NCBI GenBank assembly: GCA_910587665.1
Contig: CAJUMZ010000005.1
Span: 1-64,000, forward strand
Length of the DNA stretch: 64,000 nucleotides
Origin: an uncultured Muribaculum sp.
Lineage (GTDB): Bacteria; Bacteroidota; Bacteroidia; Bacteroidales; Muribaculaceae
Direction of reading: 5' to 3'
A model generated the notes under the pieces. It worked only from the letters and a program-made list of their open reading frames with translations, was not told the origin of the DNA and ran no database searches. The position numbers and the translations under genes are program-made. How positions within the stretch are numbered: position 1 is the first letter of the stretch; each line of letters opens with the position of its first letter. Of this stretch, positions 1 through 6,841 are shown piece after piece.

Positions 1-40
1 TCTCGGGGGTCAAGCGCACTTTGCTTCCCGGGGTCAATCA
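1..40. mobile_element. Possible end of an IS21-type insertion sequence
   Basis: The octamer GGGGTCAA occurs at 6-13 and again at 30-37, exactly 24 bases apart; read leftward these are TTGACCCC repeats. Members of the IS21 family carry several spaced copies of a short repeat at their ends, so this looks like the end of such an element running off the left edge. The stop codon that truncates the neighbouring recombinase lies inside the second copy, which fits an insertion into that gene. Only the edge is visible and no istA/istB sequence can be read, so the family call is an inference. Confidence 0.35.
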
Positions 41-561
41 GCCCCGGCTTTTCCATCAACCGTGAAGTCATCGAGCTGGATTTTATATCGTTTGTCGCCA
101 TTAGCACGGACATACAGCTCATAGCGCATGAGCGCACGTTTGAGAACTCGGAGGTGTCGTATTCTCCATTCCGAGATATTCTTCTTTGTGATGTATTCCT
201 CGAAGATGTTGAAGAACGTCACTTCCGGGGCTACAGGTGTTTCCTCTGCCGGAGGATTAAGGAACAAGTCCAGTTGGGTAAGGAGGAAATCCTTTGTCAC
301 TCGATTAAGCGGAGTGTCTTCGCAGATGCGTATGAGAAACTTCTCGATTGCTTCAAGACGGTCTTGAATATCTCGCACCTCCTTCTTTAGCTCCGGGTCA
401 CGGGGATTGGAGAATTTGTTGTCCTTGAATAGCTCTTTCTTGATGAAGAGACCGCTCTTGATACGGTGTGATACACTATGAGAAACGGACACTCGGAGCA
501 TTATTTCAGCCCTACCCGAAGGATTTGTCTTCGCCGATAAAGCTCGTTTAATTGTCGCCAT
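34..561 (-). pseudogene. Tyrosine recombinase (integrase), N-terminal fragment
   Basis: The 175-residue product looks like the N-terminal half of a Bacteroidota tyrosine recombinase: a short arm-binding domain starting MATIKRALSAKTNPSGRAEI, a helical linker (about residues 60-85), and the start of the SAM-like core-binding domain (about 110-165, FEEYITKKNISEWRIRHLRV). Complete members are about 380-420 residues long and carry the catalytic R-H-R-Y residues in the C-terminal half, which is absent. The reading frame ends in a repeat that may be the end of an insertion sequence. The start at 561 is the only sensible one and sits 64 bases from a TAnnTTTG promoter. The fragment should be inactive as a recombinase. 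The alternative is a recombinase whose remaining half lies beyond the left edge after the insertion. Confidence 0.75.
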
Positions 562-624
562 TGGAGAGTTTCGTTTAAATTCAACTTAGTTTACTATACT
601 GATATTTAGGCTCTAAAGCCACTA

Positions 625-652
625 CAAAGATATAACAATTTTTGTCAGCAAA
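625..652 (-). promoter_or_regulatory. Promoter of the integrase fragment
   Basis: Read leftward, TATCTTTG (625-632) matches the Bacteroidota -7 element TAnnTTTG exactly, and TTTG (649-652) lies upstream. The spacing of 16 is shorter than the usual 19-21, so the -33 element is less certain than the -7 element. Confidence 0.45.
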
Positions 653-660
653 TTGTCAGC
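642..660. repeat. Tandem TTGTCAGC repeats next to the integrase promoter
   Basis: TTGTCAGC occurs at 642-649 and 653-660, separated by AAA, so the copies are offset by 11 bases, one helical turn. They overlap the presumed -33 region of the integrase promoter. Same-face direct repeats here could be an operator or arm-type integrase binding sites. The function is an inference. Confidence 0.5.
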
Positions 661-995
661 GAAGGTTGAATTTTAACAAATCGAGTTCGAGTCTGAATGA
701 AATTTGAACTGATTTAATTCAGTTTATTATGATTGAAATACAGCATTTTACGCAATTATTGATATTCACTCAAAAATGAGCACTATTCATTTCGATTCAT
801 AGTTAATGCCCCTGTTCTGGGCACCACAATCTCTTGGTAATCAACAGATTTTCAAGGGTTTTCTTGCTTTTCAGGTGTGCTCCGTGAAAAAGTGTACTGC
901 AAAATACGGAAATATCCGCTGACCCATACTTTCCCGTTCTATAATATCCGAGAGCAATCCTCTTTTTTTCCATATGATGATGAGCTACCATCGTT
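661..995. other. Non-coding stretch, AT-rich
   Basis: About 335 AT-rich bases between the integrase leader and the phage remnant. A small inverted repeat, AACTGA/TCAGTT, lies at 707-724. A leftward open frame at 803-1063 has no recognisable domain and overlaps the tape measure remnant in another frame, so I do not call it. No RNA gene or clear attachment site is visible. Confidence 0.4.
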
Positions 996-1139
996 TCATG
1001 CCGTATACTGTTTTTGCTTTGGTCCGTAGTCAACGGTTTCAACCCTGCGGAGCGCATCGGCATCCATTGTAAGGCGTCGTAAGCCGTCTTTACCGTCAGT
1101 GATTACAAAATCTATGGAGATTGCGCCGTTTCGTGCCAT
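996..1139 (-). pseudogene. Phage tail tape measure protein, N-terminal stub
   Basis: A 47-residue frame beginning MARNGAISIDFVITDGKD and continuing through LRRLTMDADALRRV resembles the conserved start of tape measure proteins in Bacteroidales prophages, which normally run to 700 residues or more. After about residue 33 the sequence loses this resemblance and ends at a TGA. It lies just downstream, in the same orientation, of a remnant resembling a tail assembly chaperone, which is the normal phage gene order. The stub is best read as what is left of a deleted prophage. The match is from memory of the family, so the identification is moderate. Confidence 0.5.
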
Positions 1140-1154
1140 TTAATTGCTATTTTA

Positions 1155-1185
1155 TTTGTTATTTATTTTATTTTTCGTATATTTG
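1155..1185 (+). promoter_or_regulatory. Promoter of the small membrane protein gene
   Basis: TTTG (1155-1158), 19 bases, then TATATTTG (1178-1185) is a full match to the Bacteroidota -33/-7 consensus. The start codon at 1200 is only about 15 bases beyond the -7 element, so the transcript leader would be under 10 bases. Confidence 0.65.
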
Positions 1186-1199
1186 CTAAAACAGATTTT

Positions 1200-1409
1200 A
1201 TGGACTTATTAAGCACCATATTTGATCGGGCTTTAACTTTTGTGTTGGTGGTAGTGTGTATTATACTCCCTGCCTTGTCAATGTTGGGCGTATTTAGATG
1301 GGCGAATCGTTTTTATAAAGAAGATGATGAGCAGTCCGAGAGTTTTGACAAAATCATCATAAATATCCGTCATGTCAAGGAGTCGGATGATGAGGATGAC
1401 AACTCCTGA
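1200..1409 (+). CDS. Small membrane protein, possible phage moron
   Basis: The 69-residue product has one hydrophobic segment at about residues 10-32 (LTFVLVVVCIILPALSMLGV) and then a hydrophilic, strongly acidic tail ending ESDDEDDNS. I recognise no family. It sits on the opposite strand between remnants of two phage tail genes and has its own consensus promoter, an arrangement typical of a moron, an accessory gene carried by a prophage. Its last 40 bases overlap the 3' end of the frameshifted chaperone remnant. A single-pass inner-membrane location is likely; no function can be assigned. The promoter and intact frame argue that it is real despite its size. Confidence 0.6.
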   Translation: MDLLSTIFDRALTFVLVVVCIILPALSMLGVFRWANRFYKEDDEQSESFDKIIINIRHVKESDDEDDNS

Positions 1410-1649
1410 CTTTCACCCAATAGGTGCAGTGCTTCGTTAAATTGTCTCTCGCTTTCTTTTGCCGATAGCGTCGGCTTCTTTTCCTTATTACCTATATGCA
1501 GGGTGTCCCCATGGTAGCGGCACAAGCTTCTTTGGCGTTACCGTCTTCTTTGTATGGGGCGAGACAGTGATTGCAGCCAACAGCCTCATGCGCTCCCACG
1601 CCCCTCGGTCGGCGGTCTCGGTCATATCGTGCCACGCCACCAGAAACAT
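1370..1649 (-). pseudogene. Phage tail assembly chaperone remnant, frameshifted
   Basis: Read leftward from ATG 1649, the product contains AWERMRLLAAITVSPHTKK and then TPKKLVPLPW, the pattern of the C-terminal half of tail assembly chaperones in Bacteroidales phages. The frame is broken at a run of four C (1507-1510 on the + strand): removing one base restores a continuous reading through WDTLHIGNKEKKPTLSAKES and on to a TGA at 1370-1372. The usual N-terminal half is missing; a stop lies just upstream at 1671-1673. Frame loss plus truncation indicates a pseudogene. Because tail chaperones are known for programmed frameshifting, a recoding site is a formal alternative. Confidence 0.5.
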
Positions 1650-1803
1650 TTTATTCAGCGACAACAGCACTCACACTAAGATGACAATACTTAATGTTTT
1701 GTTCAAAGAATGTTCCATCCCCGATGAGGCCTTGACATTCGATCTCCTGCCTATTCAAAACTCAATTGACGATATATATCTATTTGAGACGGGGATAAAA
1801 AGT

Positions 1804-1828
1804 GATTCCCCGCGGGGTGCGGGGAATC
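1804..1828 (-). terminator. Terminator of the bla-purN unit
   Basis: A perfect 10-base-pair stem (GATTCCCCGC, 1804-1813, with GCGGGGAATC, 1819-1828) and a 5-base loop. Read leftward it is followed by ACTTTTTATC, giving a T-run expected of an intrinsic terminator for transcripts from purN, which ends at 1980. Confidence 0.6.
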
Positions 1829-1979
1829 TGTGACCGGATAGTTAATGTGTTTATGTAAGGTTTGATTTTATGCAAATTTAGATGTTTTAATATTTGTATG
1901 CAAATATTTTCAAATGTTTTTAACGTTTCTGCGCGTTTTTGCAAAGAAACGGGTAATTGAGGTCAATAATTGGCTGTTT

Positions 1980-2573
1980 TTAATGTGAGTTTTCTCTCGT
2001 GGAGAATGTTTTTTCAATTATCGCGGGATAGTGGCGGTATTCGAGTGAGTGGACCAGGGCAGCTACCTGTTCAGGGGTAGGGTGGTCGCCGATTTCAATT
2101 TTTGCCTGAAATATTATTTCCCCTTCGTCATAATTTTCGGTGACGTAATGGATCGTTATGCCGGTCTCGTGTTCGCCTGCAGCCACCACTGCTTCATGGA
2201 CATGCCTGCCGTACATACCTTTGCCTCCGAATTTAGGGAGTAGTGCCGGATGTATGTTTATTATGCGCCTGTCATAACGATGGATCAGAAACGGCGGAAT
2301 CGGAAGCAGAAATCCGGCAAGGATTATAGCGGTCACGCCATAACTCTCCAATAGCGGTAACGTAATTTCCTGATTATTTAGTTCATCCCGTGAAAGTACG
2401 GCTACCGGTATGTTGAGTGAGCGGGCTCGTTGCACCACCTTTGCCGATTGCCTGCTTGACACTATGAGTGCTACTTCGCAGTCGCAGTCATTGGAACTGA
2501 AATATCTGATGATGTTTTCCGCGTTTGACCCGTCGCCGGAGGCAAATATTGCCAATCTTACGTTTTGTTTCAT
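1980..2573 (-). CDS. purN: Phosphoribosylglycinamide formyltransferase
   Basis: GART transfers a formyl group from 10-formyl-tetrahydrofolate to glycinamide ribonucleotide, the third step of purine synthesis, in the cytoplasm. The 197-residue product has the N-terminal loop FASGDGSNAENI, the catalytic N-x-H in INIHPALLP, and the catalytic Asp in the YDEGEI segment. The G-x-G-S-N loop for the ribonucleotide phosphate and the KGMYG substrate loop are also present. Length is close to the usual 190-215. I chose ATG 2573 over a start 57 bases upstream because it begins MKQNVRLAIFASG and lies just past the stop of the beta-lactamase gene, with only one base between them. The gene is therefore almost certainly co-transcribed with the beta-lactamase. 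Confidence 0.93.
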   Translation of the reverse strand: MKQNVRLAIFASGDGSNAENIIRYFSSNDCDCEVALIVSSRQSAKVVQRARSLNIPVAVLSRDELNNQEITLPLLESYGVTAIILAGFLLPIPPFLIHRYDRRIINIHPALLPKFGGKGMYGRHVHEAVVAAGEHETGITIHYVTENYDEGEIIFQAKIEIGDHPTPEQVAALVHSLEYRHYPAIIEKTFSTRENSH

Positions 2574-2574
2574 A

Positions 2575-3483
2575 TTAAGGCGCTTGTAATTCGGTGATAC
2601 CGGTTGCCACAATCTGTGATATTTCGGCAATTATCTGTGATGTCTCTGTCGACTCATACGCCGAGTCGGTTACAAAAACCGCGATGGAGTAACTGTGTCC
2701 ATCAGGCATAATCACATAGCCTACGTCGTTTATGCCCATTATCCTGCCTTGCGTGTTGGTGAATCCTGTTCCGGTCTTATGCCTGATGATTGCCTTGAGC
2801 GGGAGCAGCGGTTTCGCCAGGCGGTCAGTGCCTGTGGCGCATGATTCCATTATGTCGGCGATGGATTTATATTCTGGTGATTCATGGATTAATGTCTTGT
2901 TGAATAGCTCAAGCAGACGCGCCATGTCAAGCGGTGTTGCACGGTTCAGGTAAGAAAGATACATGTCGCGGTGCATGTCATCCTCTGTAGCGGCTATAGT
3001 GATGTCGTTGCATCCCAGTGCCTTCATGACGCTATCGGTCGCCACGGTGCCACCTGTGATGCGGAACAGTATGTCGCAGGCATTGTTGTCGCTCTGTTGC
3101 AGGGAGTAAGCGAGTAGGTCGATGAGTGTCATTTGCATGTCGGCGGCTTCATATTTATCGCGGAGCGGACTCCATGTGTCTTCTTTTAGATCAGAGGCGT
3201 ATACATTGATTGAATCCGACAGATTTATTTTGTTGCGTCGGCAATAGTCGGCAACGGCGATTGCCTGAGGAAACTTGCAGACACTGAACATCGGGAAGTC
3301 CCGGTTGCCGTTTACCGAGATGGTGTCATTGCTGTCGGTAATGACTGCAACTCCAATACGGGCGTCTATACTTGATATATAGTCGGATAATTCTCTTTCA
3401 AGATGTAGCTTGCCGGATTCTGACGCATTGCCTATTGCAGAGATTGACAATAATATGACCTGCAGTAATATATATAACCTCAT
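2575..3483 (-). CDS. bla: Class A beta-lactamase, subclass A2 type
   Basis: A serine hydrolase that opens the beta-lactam ring in the periplasm. The 302-residue product has a signal peptide (about residues 1-20), the S-x-x-K motif (SVCK, in FPMFSVCKFPQAI), the SDN loop (QQSDNNACD), an omega-loop Glu (TEDDMHRD) and the KTG triad (HKTGTG). The residue four places after the omega-loop Glu is His, not Asn, as in the CfxA/CepA/PER group that is typical of Bacteroidota. All catalytic residues are in place, so it should be active, probably on cephalosporins by analogy with that group; the substrate range cannot be read from sequence. It has its own promoter and is followed directly by purN. Confidence 0.9.
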   Translation of the reverse strand: MRLYILLQVILLSISAIGNASESGKLHLERELSDYISSIDARIGVAVITDSNDTISVNGNRDFPMFSVCKFPQAIAVADYCRRNKINLSDSINVYASDLKEDTWSPLRDKYEAADMQMTLIDLLAYSLQQSDNNACDILFRITGGTVATDSVMKALGCNDITIAATEDDMHRDMYLSYLNRATPLDMARLLELFNKTLIHESPEYKSIADIMESCATGTDRLAKPLLPLKAIIRHKTGTGFTNTQGRIMGINDVGYVIMPDGHSYSIAVFVTDSAYESTETSQIIAEISQIVATGITELQAP

Positions 3484-3502
3484 CTAATTATTATTTTGAT
3501 AG

Positions 3503-3535
3503 CAAAGATAACAAGCATTCGTGAGATTACTGCAA
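3503..3535 (-). promoter_or_regulatory. Promoter of the beta-lactamase gene
   Basis: Read leftward, TTG (3533-3535), a 22-base spacer and TATCTTTG (3503-3510) match the Bacteroidota promoter; the -7 element is exact. The start codon lies 20 bases downstream. Confidence 0.6.
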
Positions 3536-3580
3536 GGATTGTAAATAAAGTAAGGTGAAATAATTATTTCTTATCTATTA

Positions 3581-3623
3581 TGAGGCGCCTGCCATATGGA
3601 TATTTCATAGAACAGGCGCCTCA
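3581..3623 (-). terminator. Hairpin after the left glycan operon
   Basis: A perfect 11-base-pair inverted repeat, TGAGGCGCCTG (3581-3591) with CAGGCGCCTCA (3613-3623), 21-base loop, lies 36 bases past the end of the nucleotidyltransferase gene read leftward. No T-run follows, so it may be a Rho-assisted or processing structure and not a simple intrinsic terminator. Confidence 0.5.
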
Positions 3624-3658
3624 CAGCATACTTATTAACTATTAAATATTATGTCTTC

Positions 3659-4564
3659 TCATACGAACAACGGCGAGGGATATATACCCTCGGCATGAAG
3701 TTCTGCAAACTTCTCAACCACCCCGGGGCGATCTTCGGCATATGTCACGCCGAACCAACGGGAATCGGTGTCGAGAACCTTGACGGTTGCCTCGCCTGAC
3801 TTTATGAGTGCGTCGGCAACATCGGGGATGACCTGTTCAGATTTCGGGACATTGATTTTCTCCGAAAGGAATTTTGAAAATTCACGGATGCCGTAGTCGA
3901 AGTAGTCGGGAGTGAAGCCCCACATATTCATCGACACGGGTACATTGGCATCGAGCTTATGCTCCTTGCCGTCTGCATCCGAGTAAACAATCTCGTGGTT
4001 GCCATTATAGGCGATGTCCTTACATTCCTCCACAGAGGTAAGCAGCCCGTCTTTCGTCTGGCATACTCCACGGTTTACGCCTCCGTTCTCTGTCATTGTG
4101 TTGCCGATGCGGAAACCAACCATACAGTAGTCACCCTTGCGGTCACGTGGCTGCATCAGTTCCTTGGCGAGTACCTCGAATGAGTTGCGACCGTAAAAAT
4201 CATCAGAGTTTATGACAGCAAACGGCTCTTTGATTGCTCCGGCTGCCATGATCACGGCATGTGCCGGACCCCACGGTTTTGTGCGGTCGGCGGGATAGGT
4301 ATAGCCCTCCGGGAGTTTATCGATCGACTGGAACACCACGTCAACCGGGATGTGTCCCTCGTATTTTGAAAGCACCTTGTCGCGGAAATCCTGCTCGAAA
4401 TCCTTGCGGATCACGAACACCACCTTGCCGAATCCGGCATGGATGGCATCGTAGATTGAGTAGTCCATGATGGTCTCTCCATTAGGACCGAGGCCGTCGA
4501 GTTGTTTGAGACCTCCGTAACGGCTTCCCATTCCGGCGGCAAGAACGAATAATGTCGGTTTCAT
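3659..4564 (-). CDS. Sugar-phosphate nucleotidyltransferase, possible GalT substitute
   Basis: A member of the NTP-transferase fold (GT-A like), which joins a sugar 1-phosphate to a nucleoside triphosphate and releases pyrophosphate. The signature LAAGMGSRYGGLKQLD near the N-terminus binds the nucleotide phosphates, and NSDDF (about residue 117) carries metal-binding acidic residues. The product is 301 residues from ATG 4564; an in-frame ATG at 4576 is possible, but MKPTLFVLAAG is the usual beginning. It is the last gene of an operon with galactokinase, and no galT is visible, so a UTP:galactose-1-phosphate role is plausible. I recall a non-orthologous GalT substitute (named GalY) being proposed for Bacteroidota, but I cannot verify that this protein belongs to it. 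Other sugar 1-phosphates cannot be excluded. Confidence 0.75.
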   Translation of the reverse strand: MKPTLFVLAAGMGSRYGGLKQLDGLGPNGETIMDYSIYDAIHAGFGKVVFVIRKDFEQDFRDKVLSKYEGHIPVDVVFQSIDKLPEGYTYPADRTKPWGPAHAVIMAAGAIKEPFAVINSDDFYGRNSFEVLAKELMQPRDRKGDYCMVGFRIGNTMTENGGVNRGVCQTKDGLLTSVEECKDIAYNGNHEIVYSDADGKEHKLDANVPVSMNMWGFTPDYFDYGIREFSKFLSEKINVPKSEQVIPDVADALIKSGEATVKVLDTDSRWFGVTYAEDRPGVVEKFAELHAEGIYPSPLFV

Positions 4565-4630
4565 ATTATCTTTCATTTTTATTTGATGTTTCTTACATTT
4601 GTTAATAAGCACTCTCTCAATGTTCAGAAT

Positions 4631-6814
4631 CTATTTCCCTTGGAGCCTGAATTTCATTACCCCGCCTTCCATTATCTCTTTATGGCGGAGCTTTAAGTCG
4701 CCCGGTTTCTTTCCGTTGATTCTGACATCTTTTACAATGATGTCATCCGGCTTGCTCCGGTCGGCTGTTATCACGAAATCCTTGCCATTTTCAAGGTGTA
4801 TCACACATTCATCGAGCAGCGGTGTGCCGATATAATATTCTCCCGATGCAGGATTGACCGGATAAAATCCCATAGCCGAGAAAATATACCACGCCGACAT
4901 CTCGCCGCAGTCATCATTACCGGCATATCCGGATGAGGTGTTATTGTATAGCTCTTTGCAGATTCTATGTATCATCCGCTGGGCTTTCGCCGGGTTGCCT
5001 GCATCATTATAAAGATATGCCACGTGGTGTGACGGCTCGTTGCCATGAGCATATTGCCCTATCGATCCTGAGATGTTGTCATTTTTCTCACCGCTTGTAT
5101 CGGTCAGGGTGAAGAATGTGTCAAGCTTATTTTCAAAAGCTTTTTTCCCACCTAAAAGCGCTACGAGGGACTGTGTGTCATGAGGCACATACCACAGGTA
5201 TTGCCAGGCATTCCCCTCTGTGAAGGGATAGCCGCCGTTTGCTCCGAATCTCAGCGGGTCGAAAGGTTCGATCCAGTTGCCAAGAGAATCTTTCGGGGCA
5301 AAAAAGCCTATATCCTCACGGAACAGGTTTTTATAGTTTCCGGCACGTTTTGCAAAGAATTCATGTTCATTCTCTTTTCCGAGAAACTTTGCAACCTGAG
5401 CCACACACCAGTCATCAAATGAATCCTCCAACGTTATTGATACGGACTGCGACTGAATCTCTTCCGGCATATATCCGTATCGGTTCCAAACGTCGAAAGG
5501 AGAGCCCGGATGCGACTTGGTCACACTTCCCTTTACTGCGTTCCAGGCACGTTTGGGATCAATCCCGTCAGCACCTTTCATTACCGCATCCGCTACAACA
5601 GGCACGGCATGGTTGCCTATCATACAATAATTGTCTTGTCCCCATAGTTGCCATATTGGCAGATAGCCATAGGTATTGTAATGGTCGAGCATGGAATTTA
5701 CAAAATCAGCATTTTTTGATGGCATTATCAAGGAATACAAAGGATGCGCCGCGCGATATGTATCCCACAGTGAGAATGTTGAATATTCAGCGCTGCCTGC
5801 AGCCGGTACTTTCCTTATCGAATAGTCAGGTGCCATATACTGCCCGTTGACGTCACTGATCAGGTTTGGCTGGATCATAGTATGGTACAATGCCGTATAA
5901 AATGTCTTTAGGGTTTCGGGGTCAGCTTTTGCGTCGATACGCCCAAGCTCTTTTTCCCAGGCGGCATCAGCCTCGGCTGCCAGCTTGTCAAAGTCCTTTC
6001 CGGAAGTCTCATAATCCAGGTTTTCTGCCGCATTCTCTATGGAGACCGGTGATATGCCCACATTCACCGACAGTGGGGAGTCTACATCAAATGACAGCCA
6101 TGCCCTGAGAGCCTTTCCGTTTATTACATCTGTCTCCCGTAACTCCCTGTCACCGTCATAAAATCTCATGTCGGCTATGGGGCGGGAAAATTTCATATAG
6201 AAATACACCTTTCTCAACTTGGCCCATCCTGTGATTATTCTGAATCCGGCAATAGCGTCAGGCGCGACCTTGCGGATCTGCGACTGTATGATCTTACGGT
6301 CCCAACTCCCTTTTTGTGCGGAATGGTCAAGGTCTACAAGCAGGTTTCCGGTAGAGCCTTTGGGAAATGTGTAACGATGAATCCCCGTTCGCGGTGTGAC
6401 GGTAAGTTCTGCCAATATCCCTTCGTCTTCAAGAAACACGCTGTAATATCCGGGTGATGCCGATTCTCGTGCATGGTTGAACTTTGAAGATGTGGCATTG
6501 CCGGTTGACGGGAATAGAAGTATGTCTATAAGATCGGAGGCTCCTGTGCCGCTTAGGCGGGTATGGCTGAATCCATAGATTATAGAATCGTTATAGTTAT
6601 ATCCGGAGGCATTAAACCAGTCGGGAGCCGGATGGGTGTCAGGGCTGAGCTGCACCATTCCGTACGGCATGGTGGCTCCGGGGTAGTTATTGCCCGACAA
6701 TCCTCCTTCTATTGCTCCGGTTCCAATAAACGGGTCGACATGCTTCGTATATTCTCCCGCATTTACATTGAGTGAGACCGCGAGTATAAGGGCTGAAACA
6801 TTATATTTGTTCAT
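4631..6814 (-). CDS. GH92 exo-alpha-mannosidase
   Basis: GH92 enzymes are calcium-dependent, inverting alpha-mannosidases that trim mannose from N-glycans and related structures. The 727-residue product has a signal peptide (about 1-20), the family's N-terminal DPFIGTG motif, GFSHTRLSGTGASD near residue 85, the general acid Glu in HGNEPSHH (about 590), and the Asp pair in GNDDCGEMSAWY (about 633) used with the calcium ion. Length matches the family (about 720-780). No lipobox is seen, so it is probably periplasmic. It follows galactokinase by 27 bases in the leftward operon. The linkage (alpha-1,2, 1,3 or 1,6) cannot be read from sequence alone. Confidence 0.92.
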   Translation of the reverse strand: MNKYNVSALILAVSLNVNAGEYTKHVDPFIGTGAIEGGLSGNNYPGATMPYGMVQLSPDTHPAPDWFNASGYNYNDSIIYGFSHTRLSGTGASDLIDILLFPSTGNATSSKFNHARESASPGYYSVFLEDEGILAELTVTPRTGIHRYTFPKGSTGNLLVDLDHSAQKGSWDRKIIQSQIRKVAPDAIAGFRIITGWAKLRKVYFYMKFSRPIADMRFYDGDRELRETDVINGKALRAWLSFDVDSPLSVNVGISPVSIENAAENLDYETSGKDFDKLAAEADAAWEKELGRIDAKADPETLKTFYTALYHTMIQPNLISDVNGQYMAPDYSIRKVPAAGSAEYSTFSLWDTYRAAHPLYSLIMPSKNADFVNSMLDHYNTYGYLPIWQLWGQDNYCMIGNHAVPVVADAVMKGADGIDPKRAWNAVKGSVTKSHPGSPFDVWNRYGYMPEEIQSQSVSITLEDSFDDWCVAQVAKFLGKENEHEFFAKRAGNYKNLFREDIGFFAPKDSLGNWIEPFDPLRFGANGGYPFTEGNAWQYLWYVPHDTQSLVALLGGKKAFENKLDTFFTLTDTSGEKNDNISGSIGQYAHGNEPSHHVAYLYNDAGNPAKAQRMIHRICKELYNNTSSGYAGNDDCGEMSAWYIFSAMGFYPVNPASGEYYIGTPLLDECVIHLENGKDFVITADRSKPDDIIVKDVRINGKKPGDLKLRHKEIMEGGVMKFRLQGK

Positions 6815-6841
6815 ATGTAGGACTGATATTTTTCTTCCTGA

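Noticed and set aside
803..1063. Leftward 86-residue open frame
   Set aside because: It overlaps the tape measure stub in another frame, has no domain, and the upstream residues are a frame shift of that stub; more likely chance.
1459..1833. Rightward 124-residue open frame
   Set aside because: Antisense to the phage chaperone remnant over much of its length and with no recognisable domain; its 3' end contains the terminator hairpin.
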